Source: Odontesthes bonariensis
Taxonomy: Eukaryota > Chordata > Actinopteri > Atheriniformes > Atherinopsidae
DNA length: 64,000 nt
Direction of reading: 5' to 3'
NCBI RefSeq assembly: GCF_027942865.1
Contig: NC_134527.1
Location: 1,500,748 to 1,564,747 of the forward strand
The stretch's first letter is position 1. Each line of letters begins with the position of its first letter. The position numbers and the translations under genes were made by a program. Below are positions 1-11,116 of this stretch, in pieces. The notes beneath the pieces were generated by a model, which was not told where the DNA came from, ran no database searches, and saw only the letters and a list, made by a program, of their open reading frames with translations.

Positions 1-790
1 GAATTGCTGTTTTAGTTCCAGAGCTCCTCCGCTGTCACTTCTGGTGAGGAGCAGAGTGTGCGCGCTGACAGGATGACAACAGCAACTAACATAAATTAGA
101 AAGCATTCCAGTACACAGATGGGCTGAATCCTGCAGCCACCTGCATGCAAATGGCCTCACAGACACAGCGCCGCTGATGGGCTGCATCCAGGAGACACCA
201 GCAGGTGAAGTACCACCCAGCGGGGCCCCAGCGGTGCCCCAGCAGGCCCTTAGCGAGCTGGGCACAGAGACTTATCTCTCTGACCGGTGTGATAGCGCTC
301 GGCTTCAGTTGGCTTTGTTCGGGGCAAATGTGGAATCAGATCGGTCTAAATGTCACTTCAGATGGAGACGGGCCGTCCTCCTGAGAGCTTGTTCAGTCGC
401 TGGTGTGATTGTGCTCTGCGGAGGTCATTAAAAGCAAGCAGAAGCATCCATTCCCTGCAGTCCTGCTCCCAGCATATTCGGCTGTCTTTGGCGTTCACAA
501 ACATGAGCCCCGAATCTGCCACGTGGCCTCACTTTGCATGTGGCTGCAGCAGGAAGAGGACTTTTTAAAGTTAGATTATAGCTGCAGCTGCTCAGTGTTG
601 GTGATTTATTCAGGTTAACACACAAGTTAGCTTCTGTAGAAGGATTTAACTTCCACGCAGGGTTCGTTATACAGGCTGCATAAGCACATCCAGCTCAAAC
701 ACTGGACAGGTTAGCATGTTAGCATGTTAGCTTAGAAACTCAGTTTCTGTAGTGTGAGAGCTTTTGTAACACGGTATGAAATGCATTTTA
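1..790. other. Intergenic DNA, no gene recognised
   Basis: Unique-looking sequence. The open frames here are short and overlap on both strands, with no recognisable domain and no convincing exon. The triplicated 'gttagcat' motif near 710-733 is the only local repeat noticed. Confidence 0.5.
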
Positions 791-792
791 CT

Positions 793-985
793 TCCTCGTT
801 TTGGTGTTGATGAAGGTAGTCCGGCTAGTTGGCTGGGGTTTAAAAAATAAAGCGTTTTGCTTCTCAGAACAATTTGCGTTCAACAGAGTAATACATTTGC
901 ATCACAAAATGGTTCTCCAGGAAAAAGTCACACCTTTCCTTTCCTTTCCTTTCCTTTACCTGCTGTGCAGACCGAGCAGCAAACA
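793..985 (+). repeat. Foldback (TTAA) element, left-arm fragment
   Basis: This segment matches the left arm of the foldback elements at 14955 and 46257: the 'ggtgttgatgaaggtagtcc' block, the 'gcgttcaacagagtaataca' block, and the arm end followed by a short CCTTT run. It lacks the terminal TTAA end. It stops where the LINE at 986 begins, so the LINE probably inserted into the foldback spacer. Confidence 0.7.
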
Positions 986-2126
986 CCATAACAGTGGTTG
1001 TCCTCATATTTGTCAAATAGGACTTTTTCTGTTTATGTAAACAATATAATGTCTGATGTTTCTACTTTAAAGTATGGTGTCCCTCATGGATCAATTCTTG
1101 GTCTCATTTTGTTTTTGCTGTACATCAGCCCTCTTGGCAAAGTCATTAGTAATTTTAAAAATGTCTCCTATCATTTTTATGCAGATGACATTCAATTGTA
1201 TTTTTCTTTTAAGGAGTCAGAGTTGCACAAACTGTCTGAGCTATTGGATTGTCTTTCAAGCATAAATAACTGGCTCACTGAAAACTGCCTCCAGTTAAAT
1301 AGCAAAAAGACTGAGACTCTGATTATTGCTCCAGAGCAAAAAATTCCCCTGGTCCTGAATCACCTCGGTTCTCTGGGCTTGTTCGTTCAGTCGAGCATCA
1401 GGAATCTTGGTGTCTGGTTTGGTCAGTCTTTGTCTCTTGACTGCCATTCTAGACACTTAGTAAAAAACTGCTTTTATCATTTAAGAAATATTGCAAAGTT
1501 GAGGCGAATCCTGTCCAACTCTGAACTGGAGATTGTGATTCACGCTTTTATCTCTTCACGTTTGGATTATTGCAATTCTCTTTTTATTTGTTTTAACAAA
1601 TCTGTTTTAAATCGTCTTCAAATGGTCCAAAATGCAGCAGCTCGACTTTTAACAGGATCAAGCAGACGGACTCATATTACGCCAATTTTATCTTCCTTGC
1701 ATTGGCTGCCGATCAAATTTCGTATAGATTTTAAAATTTTAGTGTTGACTTTTAGAGCCCTTCCCGGCCAGACCCCCACCTATGTCTCTGATCTGCTGTG
1801 TCCCTACAGCTCGGGCCGCTCCCTTCGGTCCTCAGGCCAGAACCTCCTCATGGTCCCACAGACTTCCTTTAAAACTAGAGGAGACGTGTCTTTCCAGGCT
1901 TTTGCTCCAAAAGTGTGGAACAAGCTGCCTGTGTCCCTTGGTGAGGCGGAGTCTGTGGATTATTTTAAAAAGCAGCTGAAGACATTCTTTTTTAGACAGG
2001 CTTTTAGTTGATTGGCTCGATGTCACTTTTATTGTGTATCCATATCTTGGTGGTTTTGTTTTACTGTGTAAAGCACTTTGTGATTTTTATCTGTGAAGGG
2101 TGCTATATAAATAAAAGTTCTTCTTC
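986..2126 (+). mobile_element. 5'-truncated L2-like LINE
   Basis: This is a non-LTR retrotransposon fragment made of the 3' half of a reverse transcriptase frame, a short 3'UTR with 'gtgctatataaataaa', and a terminal (TTC)n tail. 5' truncation and a simple-repeat tail are normal for LINEs inserted by target-primed reverse transcription. The tail leads straight into a long TACATAC microsatellite. The L2 clade is inferred from the protein style and tail and was not tested by a tree. Confidence 0.8.
998..2011 (+). pseudogene. Reverse transcriptase, C-terminal part (L2-like LINE ORF2)
   Basis: A 337-codon frame runs uninterrupted to a stop. It starts inside the reverse transcriptase domain. The GVPHGSILG block (residues about 27-35) corresponds to the usual GVPQGSILGP motif, and YADD (about 61-64) carries two of the catalytic aspartates. 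Past the palm come the thumb-like region and the characteristic HWLPIKFRIDFKI block (about 239-251) of L2/CR1-type ORF2 proteins. The endonuclease and the first half of the polymerase are missing, so the protein cannot be autonomous. The first ATG is not a true start. The lack of any stop over 1 kb suggests a fairly young insertion. It is not a host gene. Confidence 0.85.
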
Positions 2127-2985
2127 TTCTTCTTCTTCTACTACTTATTACATACTACATACTGCATACTACATACTACATATTACATATTACATATGAC
2201 ATACTACATACTGCATACTACATACGACATACTACATATTACATACTACATACTACATACTGCATACTACATACTACATACTACATACTACATACTACAT
2301 ACTGCATACTACATATTACATATTACATACTACATATTACATATTACATATTACATACTGCATACTACATAATACGTATTACATACTACATACTACATAC
2401 TGCATACTACATACTACATACTACATATTACATATTACATACTACATATTACATATTACATACTACATATTACATATTACATATTACATACTACATACTG
2501 CATACTACATACTACATACTACATACTGCATACTACATACTACATATTACATATTACATATTACATACTACATATTACATATTACATACTACATATTACA
2601 TATTACATATTACATACTACATACTGCATACTACATACTACATACTACATACTGCATACTACATACTACATACTACATATTACATATTACATACTACATA
2701 TTACATATTACATACTACATATTACATATTACATATTACATATTACATACTACATACTGCATACTACATACTACATACTACATACTGCATACTACATACT
2801 ACATACTACATACTACATACTACATACTGCATACTACATACTACATACTACATATTACATATTACATACTACATATTACATATTACATACTACATATTAC
2901 ATATTACATATTACATATTACATACTACATACTGCATACTACATACTACATATTGCATACTGCATACTACATACATACATATGGA
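2127..2985 (+). repeat. Long TACATAC/TGCATAC microsatellite
   Basis: About 840 bp of 7-base 'catacta' and 'catactg' units mixed with 'catatta' variants follow a short TTC run. The same motif appears in shorter form at 6923-7170 and 29166-29310. In each case it adjoins the MITE family that continues with 'cttaagctctaaactctgt', so the array is an expanded internal microsatellite of that MITE rather than an independent satellite. Confidence 0.9.
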
Positions 2986-3390
2986 GGCTGCCATGTCCTT
3001 CCGGTCTATGAAAAACAACGAAGTGCCAAGAGGGACATAAAGCACCTCGAATCGCGTTTTCCCCATTTTGACGTCACGTTTGCACGCAGGTATAAACAGA
3101 GCCAGTCTACGCCATTAGACATGCTCTGGTATAAACCAGCCTGAACGGCCTGCACTTTTGTTCGCAATGGAAGACCATAGTTATGCCACGCCACAGGAGA
3201 AGGGATCCTCGTCGCCAAAAAAGCAAAAAAGAGAATTGAAAAGGCAACGTGAGCTTCTTGAATCTTGACACATGCCGCCTGCCGTAGTTCAACGCACATT
3301 TGAAAACGCGAGGCGCTAGAGAGCAAATTCATTCGACTTTGCAAAATAAAATTGCACCACTAGATGGGGGAAGAAATTACATAATGTCCC
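2986..3390 (+). mobile_element. Unclassified insertion with a short basic ORF
   Basis: This block is absent from the equivalent position of the sister MITE copies at 7174, 28590 and 41509, so it is an insertion. It contains the 33-codon frame at 3167-3268 and ends with 'catgtccc' type sequence just before the MITE resumes at 'ttaagctctaaac'. No clear terminal inverted repeats were found by eye, so the superfamily is unknown. Confidence 0.4.
3167..3268 (+). CDS. Small basic peptide ORF, 33 aa, unknown
   Basis: The frame opens MEDHSYATPQEKG and continues with a Ser-Pro stretch and a strongly basic segment (KKQKRELKRQRE, residues 19-30), then stops. The basic run resembles a nuclear localisation signal. 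It lies inside a transposon-like insertion and could be the N-terminal remnant of a transposon protein. There is no evidence that it is translated, and the ORF may be chance. Confidence 0.25.
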   Translation: MEDHSYATPQEKGSSSPKKQKRELKRQRELLES

Positions 3391-3880
3391 TTTAAGCTCT
3401 AAACTCTGTAAACTTTAGCAACATTTGAAACATTTTCAGGAGAGAAAGTAGTCGTTTAGATCCCCAACGTGTTGAAAACCTGACAAAATACCGGCTGTTT
3501 ACAATTTTGTTCCCACAAATTCGGCGCTACTAAAGCTAGCCGCAGTGAGCAACGCACTTCCGGTTATTTTCACAAAATAAAATACCCGTTGCCTTTTATC
3601 ATAGGGAAAGCCATTACCATACAATTAGTGCTTTTGTTTTGAAAACAGGAAGTGAACCTACCCTCGTTGTAGCTAGCTTGAAACTGCCGTTTTGACAGGA
3701 AATGACGATCGGCGACGTCACGTTACGTTGCATCTTGGGTAGTTTGAGTATGAGTAGTAACCTCATGATGCATACCCAACATTTCAGAGAATCTAGTATG
3801 CATCCGGGAGCTTAAAATAAGTTAAAGTTAGCATGAGTAGTGGGAGTAGTAGGAGAAGTAGGCGGTTTCGAACACAGTCT
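3391..3880 (+). mobile_element. GGTTTCGAACACAGC MITE, copy 1 (body and right end)
   Basis: It shares, nearly base for base, the body seen at 7174, 28590 (reverse) and 41650: 'ttaagctctaaactctgtaa', then 'ccccaacgtgttgaaaacct', 'ggaagtgaacctaccctcgt' and 'gcatcttgggtagtttgagt'. It ends at the terminal motif 'ggcggtttcgaacacag'. The left terminus is replaced by the expanded microsatellite and a later insertion. No transposase frame is present, so this is a non-autonomous DNA element. Confidence 0.75.
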
Positions 3881-4474
3881 GGGGGTCGTAGCCCCATCAA
3901 CACCACTGTAAGTCAGAGCCGGTAGAACCAGAAACCCTGCAGATGCAGGACTGAAGGCCCAGGAAAAGTGTTCGCTTTGCACTCAGAATCCAAATGTTCT
4001 CTGGTGTCAAACAAGCTTTATTTTCACCTTTCATGTCATAAACTTCAGAGTATACTTTATTTTAAGTATCTTCTGATATATGAGGGCTTTTTTATCTCTC
4101 TTAAATGTTGACTTCACTTCATTATAACAGGCTTTGTCCAACATTATCCGTGTTGCACAGTTTTCAGGATGCTTTTGGCCAACGGATCCTCTTCTGCTTC
4201 CTTTCTTTTCTCATTTTCATTCCCAACAACATCATTTCACCGCTCGCCGGCGGCTGCTGTGTGTGGCTGATGGCATCTAAACGTGCATGGGCAGCACGCA
4301 GGAAAGGGGTCCTGTCACTCAGCTGAGGCGGCCATATGCATGCCTGCGTGAGCTCTCTGCCAGCTGCGGGCCGCCGCTGCCAGAAGACATTAGGCAAGCA
4401 GCAGGGCGTCATTAAGGCGCCCCGATGATTGATTAACCGAAGATTCTGAGCATGAGACCTACCAGATCCAGCTT

Positions 4475-4509
<35 letters not shown>

Positions 4510-4821
4510 TTGAGGGAGCCCCCTGCAGATCCCAGGTTGTAATTGCATTAGCTGCCCAGTAGGCAGAGGATGAGCTCGGGTTGCTCTGAGACGAACACAG
4601 TCAGGGGGCCACATCGAGCCATTAGCGGCGCTCCATCCCTCCGCCGCTCTCCTGAGGCGGATTTCAGCGGCAGCTTCTCTGGAGCCTCTCAGAGAGCCGT
4701 GGGGAGTTGATGGCTGCTCCAAGTTTCTGTTTTTCTTTGTTGGATGAGACTCTGACGAGTTTCTAACACTTAAGACATGTTGAAAATCACACAAATCACA
4801 GATTATCATTTATGTTTATTA
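3881..4821. other. Intergenic DNA with a (CA)n tract
   Basis: No gene recognised. A (CA)n microsatellite lies at about 4478-4507. The stretch 4320-4450 is mixed-composition DNA with E-box and homeodomain-like words ('tgattgattaacc') and could be regulatory, but nothing in the sequence proves it. Confidence 0.4.
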
Positions 4822-4954
4822 TAGGGCTGGGCAATGATTAAAATGTTTAATCTAATTAATCACATGATTTCGATGATTAATCACGGTTAATCTCATTTGT
4901 ACGCAGAATCCAAAAATGAATCCAAAAGTAGCGTATAGCTTTTGGCATTTAGTT

Positions 4955-5260
4955 TTATTTTAAATGTGCTGCCATATGAATGAAAGTGCCATAACATTTG
5001 TTGTGCAAACACACTTTTAACATCAGCATCTTTCTGTAGTTTTTATGTAGAAGCCTCGCTCCACTGTCTGTTTCCTTGAATGACTTGCTGCTATCAGTTG
5101 TGTGTTTTGCCTTTAAGTGATATTTTAGACTGGAACTACTACGCTGAGAAGACAATTCAACTTGGCAGTGTTTACAGATGACTTTGGTTCTGTCGACTCC
5201 GCCGTCTGGAAGAACTTTAACATGAAAATGGCCGAGTAAAAGTTCCGTACCCTTCTCCAT
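4955..5260 (-). CDS. BED-type zinc-finger ORF of hAT element, 101 aa
   Basis: The frame contains a zinc-finger pattern C29-x2-C32-x15-H48-x4-H53 (CKHC ... YHLKAKH). That fits the BED finger found at the N-terminus of hAT transposases, where it binds the transposon ends. No RNase H-like catalytic domain follows; the frame stops about 48 residues after the finger. The last 30 residues (KMLMLKVCLHNKCYG...) look like read-through of non-coding DNA. Three other copies in the window keep the same length, differing by only a few residues. Whether it is expressed is unknown; a DNA-binding peptide acting on related transposons is an inference. Confidence 0.55.
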   Translation of the reverse strand: MEKGTELLLGHFHVKVLPDGGVDRTKVICKHCQVELSSQRSSSSLKYHLKAKHTTDSSKSFKETDSGARLLHKNYRKMLMLKVCLHNKCYGTFIHMAAHLK

Positions 5261-5304
5261 GTTTGGTGGATCCGCCGATTACTTTCTTTTCCTGTTCCAC
5301 AGCA

Positions 5305-5615
5305 GACAGCAGCAGACTTTTACAAAATAAAAGCCTGTGAGCAGCAGACTTTTACAAAATAAAAGCCTGTGAGCAGCAGACTTTTACAAAATAAAAGCCT
5401 GTGAGAAACAGACTTTTACAGAATAAAAGCCTGTGAGCAATAGACTTTTACAAAATAAAAGCCTGTGAGAAACAGACTTTTACAGAATAAAAGCCTGTGA
5501 GCAACAGACTTTTACAAAATAAAAGCCTGTGAGAAACAGACTTTTACAAAATAAAAGCCTGTGAGAAACAGACTTTTACAAAATAAAAGCCTGTGAGCAA
5601 CAGCCTTTTTCAATA
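5305..5615 (+). repeat. 32-bp minisatellite inside hAT copy 1
   Basis: There are about 9-10 tandem copies of a 32-bp unit ('agcaacagacttttacaaaa' followed by 'taaaagcctgtg'), varying at single bases. The same array, in reverse orientation, occurs in the copies at 11125, 18331 and 38153, with different copy numbers. It is therefore a length-variable internal module of the transposon. Confidence 0.9.
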
Positions 5616-5631
5616 ATAAAAGCCAAAATAA

Positions 5632-5745
5632 AAACCCGGTTTGAGTCCCGCATCACACGGCCCTGTGCTGCGTGTCGTTCCCCCTCTCTCTGCCCCCTGC
5701 TTCCTGTCTCTCTGAACTTTCCATTAAAGGCACAAAAGCCCCCAA
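5632..5745 (+). mobile_element. tRNA-derived SINE remnant inside hAT copy 1
   Basis: It runs from 'ccggtttgagtcccgcatc', a degraded B box, through the pyrimidine-rich 'ccccctctctctgccccctg' body. It matches the SINE at 18431-18588 from the B box onward and lacks the A box. Confidence 0.6.
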
Positions 5746-6240
5746 AAAACAATTAAAAAAAAATTAAAAACTGCCTTAATGTGCGATAAAATATTTATCG
5801 GCGTTAAATAATTAGCGAGTTAACGCGATAATAACGAGTTAATAACAGTATAACAATAAGTTCCAAAAGATATTGAGAGCTAATTAACTTCAAATAAATA
5901 CGAGAGAACAAATGCCACCCCCATATCCCCAAATGACAGTTTCTATATGTGCAATGGTGCCAAAAAAATGTCATAAAATTACAAAAAAATAAAAAAATAG
6001 AAATAAAAAAATAACGAGTTAACTCGCCCAGCCCTAAAGAAAATCTTTGAAAAACACTTAAATAAGATGTTTGTTTGCAACACGCATGGATGTACAAACA
6101 CGCCGCCCGAATTCTGACGTTTATCTGTGTGACAGTTTAGCAGTGATGATTTAAATCTTGTTGCCATAACTACTGTATATCAGAAATTAAACTATATAAT
6201 TTAAAGGAATTCCAGATAAAAAGCACAGCCATGGTTGTGG

Positions 6241-6922
6241 AAATCTCCCGTCATTATGTCTGTAACGGTGTCTGCTTTCAGTCCTCTGGCCATCTTTCCC
6301 CCCGCGGCTCACGGAGAGATGAGTGATGAAATCAGCAGAGAGGGAGTCTGCGCTGGGACCTCTCCTGCTAATGTTTTGTTTGGTATTAACATGCAGAAGG
6401 CACTTAAACTCCCACTGATTTGGAAGAAAAACATTTGGAATCCTGGCCATCAATCAAAATGCGCCCCCACGGGGGCTGTCAGGACCCCAGAGCTCTCTGT
6501 GTGCTGCACTGCTCCCAGGATTCGGCTTCATGAGGGAGAGAGTGTCTCTCCACATCGCAGCTTTAATGGTCCATTTCAGTCTCTTTTCATGTTTGAGACT
6601 AGAGGACAGAGGACTGGGAGTGCCTGTGCTGCACCTGGACAACCATGAAACTCAGGTTTCACACCAGCTTTATCCCAACCAACACATCCACTGTGCCAGC
6701 GTTCAGATTCAGTGTGCAGAGGAAACCACCACAGATACATCTCTGCTGCAGTGAACACAGCAAATTCTGTGCCTAGTATCTACTCTGAGACAGTAAAAAT
6801 GAGCTTAGACTAAATATACATAAGATCAGAGTTAAAATGATCGCGGTGAACACCGATGCAACAGCCCACAGAGGTCTGAATTTCCATCGTGGACAATTTT
6901 GCTAATAAACTCCAGGAAAACG
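6241..6922. other. Intergenic DNA, no gene recognised
   Basis: Overlapping short frames on both strands have no recognisable domain or splice structure. No repeat family member was identified. Confidence 0.45.
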
Positions 6923-7546
6923 ACATACTACATACTTCCATACTGCATACTACATACTACATACTTCCATACTGCATACTACATACTACATACTTCCATA
7001 CTATATACTACATACTACATACTGCATACTACATACTACATACTACATACTTCCATACTGCATACTACATACTTCCATACTACATATTGCATACTTCCAT
7101 ACTACATACTTCCATACTACATACTGCATACTACATACTACATACTACATACTACATACTTCCATACTACATATCTTAAGCTCTAAACTCTGTAAACTTT
7201 AGCAACATTTGAAACATTTTCAGGCGAGAAAGTAGTCGTTTAGATCCCCAACGTGTTGAAAACCTGACAAAATACCGGCTGTTTACAACTTTGTTCCCAC
7301 GAATTCTGCGCTACTAAAGCTAGCCGCAGTGAGCTAACGCGCTTCCGGTTATTTTCACAAAATAAAATACCCGTTGCCTTTCATCATAGGGAAAACCATT
7401 ACCATACAATTGGTGCTTTTGTTTTGAAAACAGGAAGTGAACCTACCCTCGTTGTAGCTAGCTTGAAACTGCCGTTTTGACAGGAAATGAAGATCGGCGA
7501 CGTCACGTTACGCTGCATCTTGGGTAGTTTGAGTATGAGTAGTAAC
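6923..7546 (+). mobile_element. GGTTTCGAACACAGC MITE, copy 2 (interrupted)
   Basis: A 'catacttc/catactg' microsatellite (6923-7173) leads into the family body at 7174. The body runs to 'gagtatgagtagtaac', is interrupted by the element at 7547-8362, and resumes at 8371 with 'ctcatgatgcatac' before ending at about 8387. The interruption lets the insertion boundaries be read exactly. Confidence 0.75.
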
Positions 7547-8362
7547 ACAGCCCTTTTACAGACAGCCGTTCCACTTCCTATTCGCCCCATTATAAAAAAT
7601 TTGGCCGCAGTTCAGTTGATTTTCTCTGGGGGCGCTGGCGAGCGAGTGCAGAATGACCATTTTCCATAGGGCTGGCGCTAACTCAAAAAATGTCCCCGCT
7701 AGCGACTGAAACCTGAAAATAATACTGTGATTTCTGACAGAGGGATGTGGATTTATATCGAAAGTACAATAACCTGGGAGTTATAGCTTTCTGTTTTCTT
7801 ACAGGTCTGGCATTTGCGAGTCAGTATCCGCTAGCATCTAGCTAACGGAATCTGAAGAACGCACGGCAGATTACGACCGGCTGCTTTACGGCACTCGTCC
7901 ACTGTGCCAGAGTGCTAACCTGGTGCCGCTAACAACAACCAAAGCTAAACCAGAGGCTAGTCAGAGATTATGTAAAAGGGCTGTGCTGAAATCTGTAACT
8001 ATTTGAGCTAACCCCTCTCTGCTAGCTCAGCGCTAGGACTGACCATGCCGTAAAGTGATGCCACATGCGTGACGTCACTCGGGATGCAATACTGACAATA
8101 AATGTGTATTTTAAACAAATCTAGTGAGTCTAAAAAATCAAACCAAGTGCCGTTTGAAAGGATAATTTATTCTGCCTTTAGGAAAATTAAAATGAAAAAA
8201 TATAAAAAATTATATCCAAAGCAATGGCTGCATCTAAGGTGGATTTCATAGTACCACCATAGAGTTCGGCGTGCTCTGCACTGCTTCGTTGGCGCCCCTA
8301 GAGTGCAGTACCACCCGGAAATAGCCACCAGTTTTCCCTCTCCTCATAATAGAGACTCTCTG
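7547..8362. mobile_element. Insertion with 8-bp duplication (hAT-like), 816 bp
   Basis: It is flanked on both sides by GTAGTAAC (7539-7546 and 8363-8370), an exact 8-bp target duplication of the kind hAT elements make. The uninterrupted target is seen in the sister MITE copies at 3391, 28590 and 41509. The left end begins ACAGCCCTTTTACA and the right end reads AGAGACTCTCTG, so the ends are not obvious mirror images. An internal inverted partner 'tgtaaaagggctgtg' at about 7974-7988 mirrors the left end, suggesting a composite. No transposase frame is visible. Confidence 0.6.
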
Positions 8363-8448
8363 GTAGTAACCTCATGATGCATACGCTTTTAAACACCAAC
8401 CATTATTCCTAAAAACAAACTGTAGCTGGAGCTCAGGAATGAACAAAA

Positions 8449-8490
8449 TAGATAGATGGATGGATGGATGGATAGATGGATGGATGGATG

Positions 8491-8573
<83 letters not shown>
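8449..8573 (+). repeat. GATA/GATG microsatellite
   Basis: About 125 bp of 'gatg' then 'gata' tetranucleotide repeats. It abuts a reverse-oriented LINE tail ('aagtactttattcatccc'), which suggests it grew from the LINE's TATC-type terminal repeat. Confidence 0.9.
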
Positions 8574-8575
<2 letters not shown>

Positions 8576-9292
8576 GTACTTTATTCATCCCATGTAAACA
8601 ATTAAAGAAAAAACAAGCAAATAGAATAAAAATAGAGAATGAACATTAGCGATATACAAATCTACAGTATGAAGAGTAAATGATAAAATTATTAACCAAT
8701 TTCCATGTTTTCCCTCATGAGTCTCACATTTTCCATCAATTCATCCTTTTTTTTGCATACAAAACTTATAACTTTAATGTAATTACAAGAGGGAATTTAG
8801 TTCTACTTGTTCAAAAATCTGTTTAAAAAAAGGTACAAAAAATATTTTTAAACAAGTACATGGAAGAGGACGATGAGGGATAAATACATGAATAGAATAG
8901 GGTTAATTGTTATATTGTAATTTAATTAGTATATGGTATATATTTATTTATGGGTATAGTTATAAATATATGTGTGTGTATAGTATATATTTAGAGAATA
9001 TTTTCTCTGTTTTCTCTGTTTTCTTTCAGGTACGAACAGAATTTACGAGCGATCCAGACCTGTCGTAGGAGTTTCCTAAAATAGTCCGCTGTTATTCCAA
9101 TCAAGTTTGCTTGACTAATGGATTGTATATTTAATTACTTTGAAGCAAACATAAATAAATATACATTATACCCCATAATTATGCTGACATTATTCTGTTT
9201 GACTTAAATTATGCACTAATTGAAGGTTCATTTGACTCTGTATATAACAAGGTCAATGGGAAGTGTAACCAGCGGCTGACTCTCTACTTTTG
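8574..9292. other. A/T-rich DNA with a LINE tail
   Basis: The start (8574-8640) is the reverse complement of a 'gggatgaataaagtactt' LINE 3' tail also seen at 10400, 39310 and 55895. The rest is A/T-rich with no recognised gene. Confidence 0.45.
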
Positions 9293-9625
9293 GATGCCTT
9301 AGTGCGTCAGGCTTTTGGAAGAGAGCGTGTGTTCCGAGAACGTGTAGATATCCATGTGGAGACAGACAAATGGCTGACATCATGATTTAGATCACCAAGG
9401 ACTGTGCTGTTGTAAATATGCAGCTTGCTGGAGCCGCAACGCCAGAGAGAAACACGCCGATCAAACCCAATTCCACCACACGTCCAGGTCCTCACCACCC
9501 TTGGATTTTTGGCCCCTAGAACCTTTCAGAGGGAGATTGGAGACAGATCGGGGGTGTCCCAGTCCTCTGTGAGTCGTGCGCTCCCCTTGGTCATCAAAAC
9601 TCTCATCAAATTATCACCCATGGTG
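9293..9625 (+). pseudogene. PIF/Harbinger transposase remnant (HARBI1-like)
   Basis: Conceptual translation in one frame gives RQAFGRERVFRERVDIHVET near the start, then PPHVQVLTTLGFLAPRTFQ and REIGDRSGVSQSSVSRALP. This arrangement is typical of the N-terminal half of HARBI1-like Harbinger nucleases, including the helix-turn-helix-like segment before the DDE domain. Two in-frame stops interrupt it near 9390-9420, and the catalytic DDE region is absent. It is a dead fragment of a DNA transposon rather than the domesticated host gene HARBI1. Confidence 0.75.
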
Positions 9626-10139
9626 CAGAGGTCAACAGGAAGTGGCTCTATTAGCAACAGTTGGAATGGGTACAGCGCCACCTATCATACCGGGGTATGA
9701 CACGCTTTGTGCCTCTGATCCCATTCATTCACCGCCATATATCCAAGGAGAATTACCCTTGATCACTCAGTCTGATTGTAATTTAGCCAATAATCTGATC
9801 CTTTCAGAGCCATGTAAGCTGTTCCGTTTGGGACTGTTCAGCATCTATGAAGCTCTGGCTCCTTCTCTGGATCACTTCTCTGCCTGAATCCCTCCGAGAT
9901 GCTTCGTGTCCCCCGCAGGCTGCTGCTGGTGTTCTGCCTCAGCCCTCCACCTCTGGCATTCATGCTCCTCAGCGGGCTTACCCCGTTATTCAGGAAGTCT
10001 CAGTCCTCTGGGAACAGAGACGGCATCCCAGGTTTTCCCCGTCGGCCTTCCACAGAAGAATGGGGTATCGAGTCACCGGGTCTTTGGTTCAGACGGGGAT
10101 CAGACAGTGTTGTTATTCTTTTAATTTTAATTTTTTATT
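9626..10139. other. No gene recognised downstream of Harbinger relic
   Basis: Short frames of 70-114 codons exist but carry no known domain. The segment lies between the Harbinger remnant and a LINE tail and may be derived from either element. Confidence 0.4.
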
Positions 10140-10215
10140 TTTTATCTACAGCACTTTGGTCAACTGAGGTTGTTGTAAAGTGCTTTATAAATAAAATAAG
10201 ATTGGATTGGATTGT
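10140..10215 (+). mobile_element. LINE 3' tail fragment
   Basis: 'gttgtaaagtgctttataaa' followed by a short ATTGG-type repeat is the standard 3' terminus of L2-like fish LINEs. Only the tail remains. Confidence 0.6.
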
Positions 10216-11116
10216 TGCAGCTATTGCTGCCTACAGAGGTTAAATGGAATAAAAATGCTTTAAAACGCAGTTTTACAGTTTCTGGCAAATCTTCCAGATT
10301 AGGCCTAGAAAACCCGTCTGTTGCTGAGAAGAATTTCTACTTTTTTCTACTTATTTCTACTTTTAATGTGTTATGTATGCGAATATAACACATTATACTA
10401 TTACTACTTTATTCATCCCAGCTGGGAAATTACTTCGCAGTTGCAGCATACAGACAAGTAAAAAAAAAAAAAATTATAAAAAAATAATAATAAAAAAAAA
10501 AAAAATAAATAAAATAAAATGAAATAAAAAATATAAGGCGTACTTTATGTGCCGACTTACTACAAACCTCTGGTTCACAACTCAACACTTTCACAGCCAC
10601 TGCACAGGAAACGAGCTGTTGAACAGCTTCTCATGAAGTCAGATGAACGTGTTAAAGGGATTAACATTAAAACAAAAAGCCATGTGCAGCTGCTGCTCTT
10701 CAGGCTGAAGCTGTTTGAGTTGTCTTACCAGCAGGTAGCAGCATGGAGTAAGGTGTCAGAGTGGATGTCCTGGGGTGGGTTGCTGGTTCTGTCAGGTCAG
10801 AAATAGCAGCTCGGACCTGGTGTGGGCCTCAGCCATGAGTCAGGGAACAGCTGGCTCGCTCCCCTGAGCTCAAGAGATCAAGCAGCTCGATGGCCAGAGT
10901 CTGCGTTAGGCCACATTTCATGTTGTAAAGTCAGAAAGTTCATCAGGGGCGACTGGTTTTTCTCTTCAGATACCTTTTCATATTTGCATTTGCAGTAAAT
11001 CTTTACAATAAATCTTCAGTGAATGTGTTGTACAGTTATCAGCCACAACATTAAAACCACCCATGCAGGCAGGTGATGTGTGTTGAGTGCGACTCACCTT
11101 GACTCGATTATATTTA
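10216..11116. other. Intergenic DNA, A-rich tract and LINE tail
   Basis: A reverse LINE tail lies at about 10390-10450 ('tttattcatcccagctggga'), then an A-rich low-complexity tract to about 10535. The remainder has no recognised gene. Confidence 0.4.

Larger units (their letters stand above)
4822..6240 (-). mobile_element. Non-autonomous hAT with BED-finger ORF, copy 1
   Basis: One end is TAGGGCTGGGCAATGATTAA and an inner opposite end is 'gttaactcgcccagccctaa'. Past that inner end, about 200 bp (6037-6240) still match the outer segment of the copy at 11125, so the element has two nested ends on this side and has lost its outermost terminus. From its left end it holds the 101-codon BED-finger frame (minus strand), a 32-bp tandem array and a SINE-derived segment. 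No matching target duplication was found, consistent with the lost terminus. Confidence 0.75.

Noticed and set aside
9425..10243. Domesticated HARBI1 host gene
   Set aside because: Two in-frame stops and no DDE domain or intron structure; it is a transposon relic.
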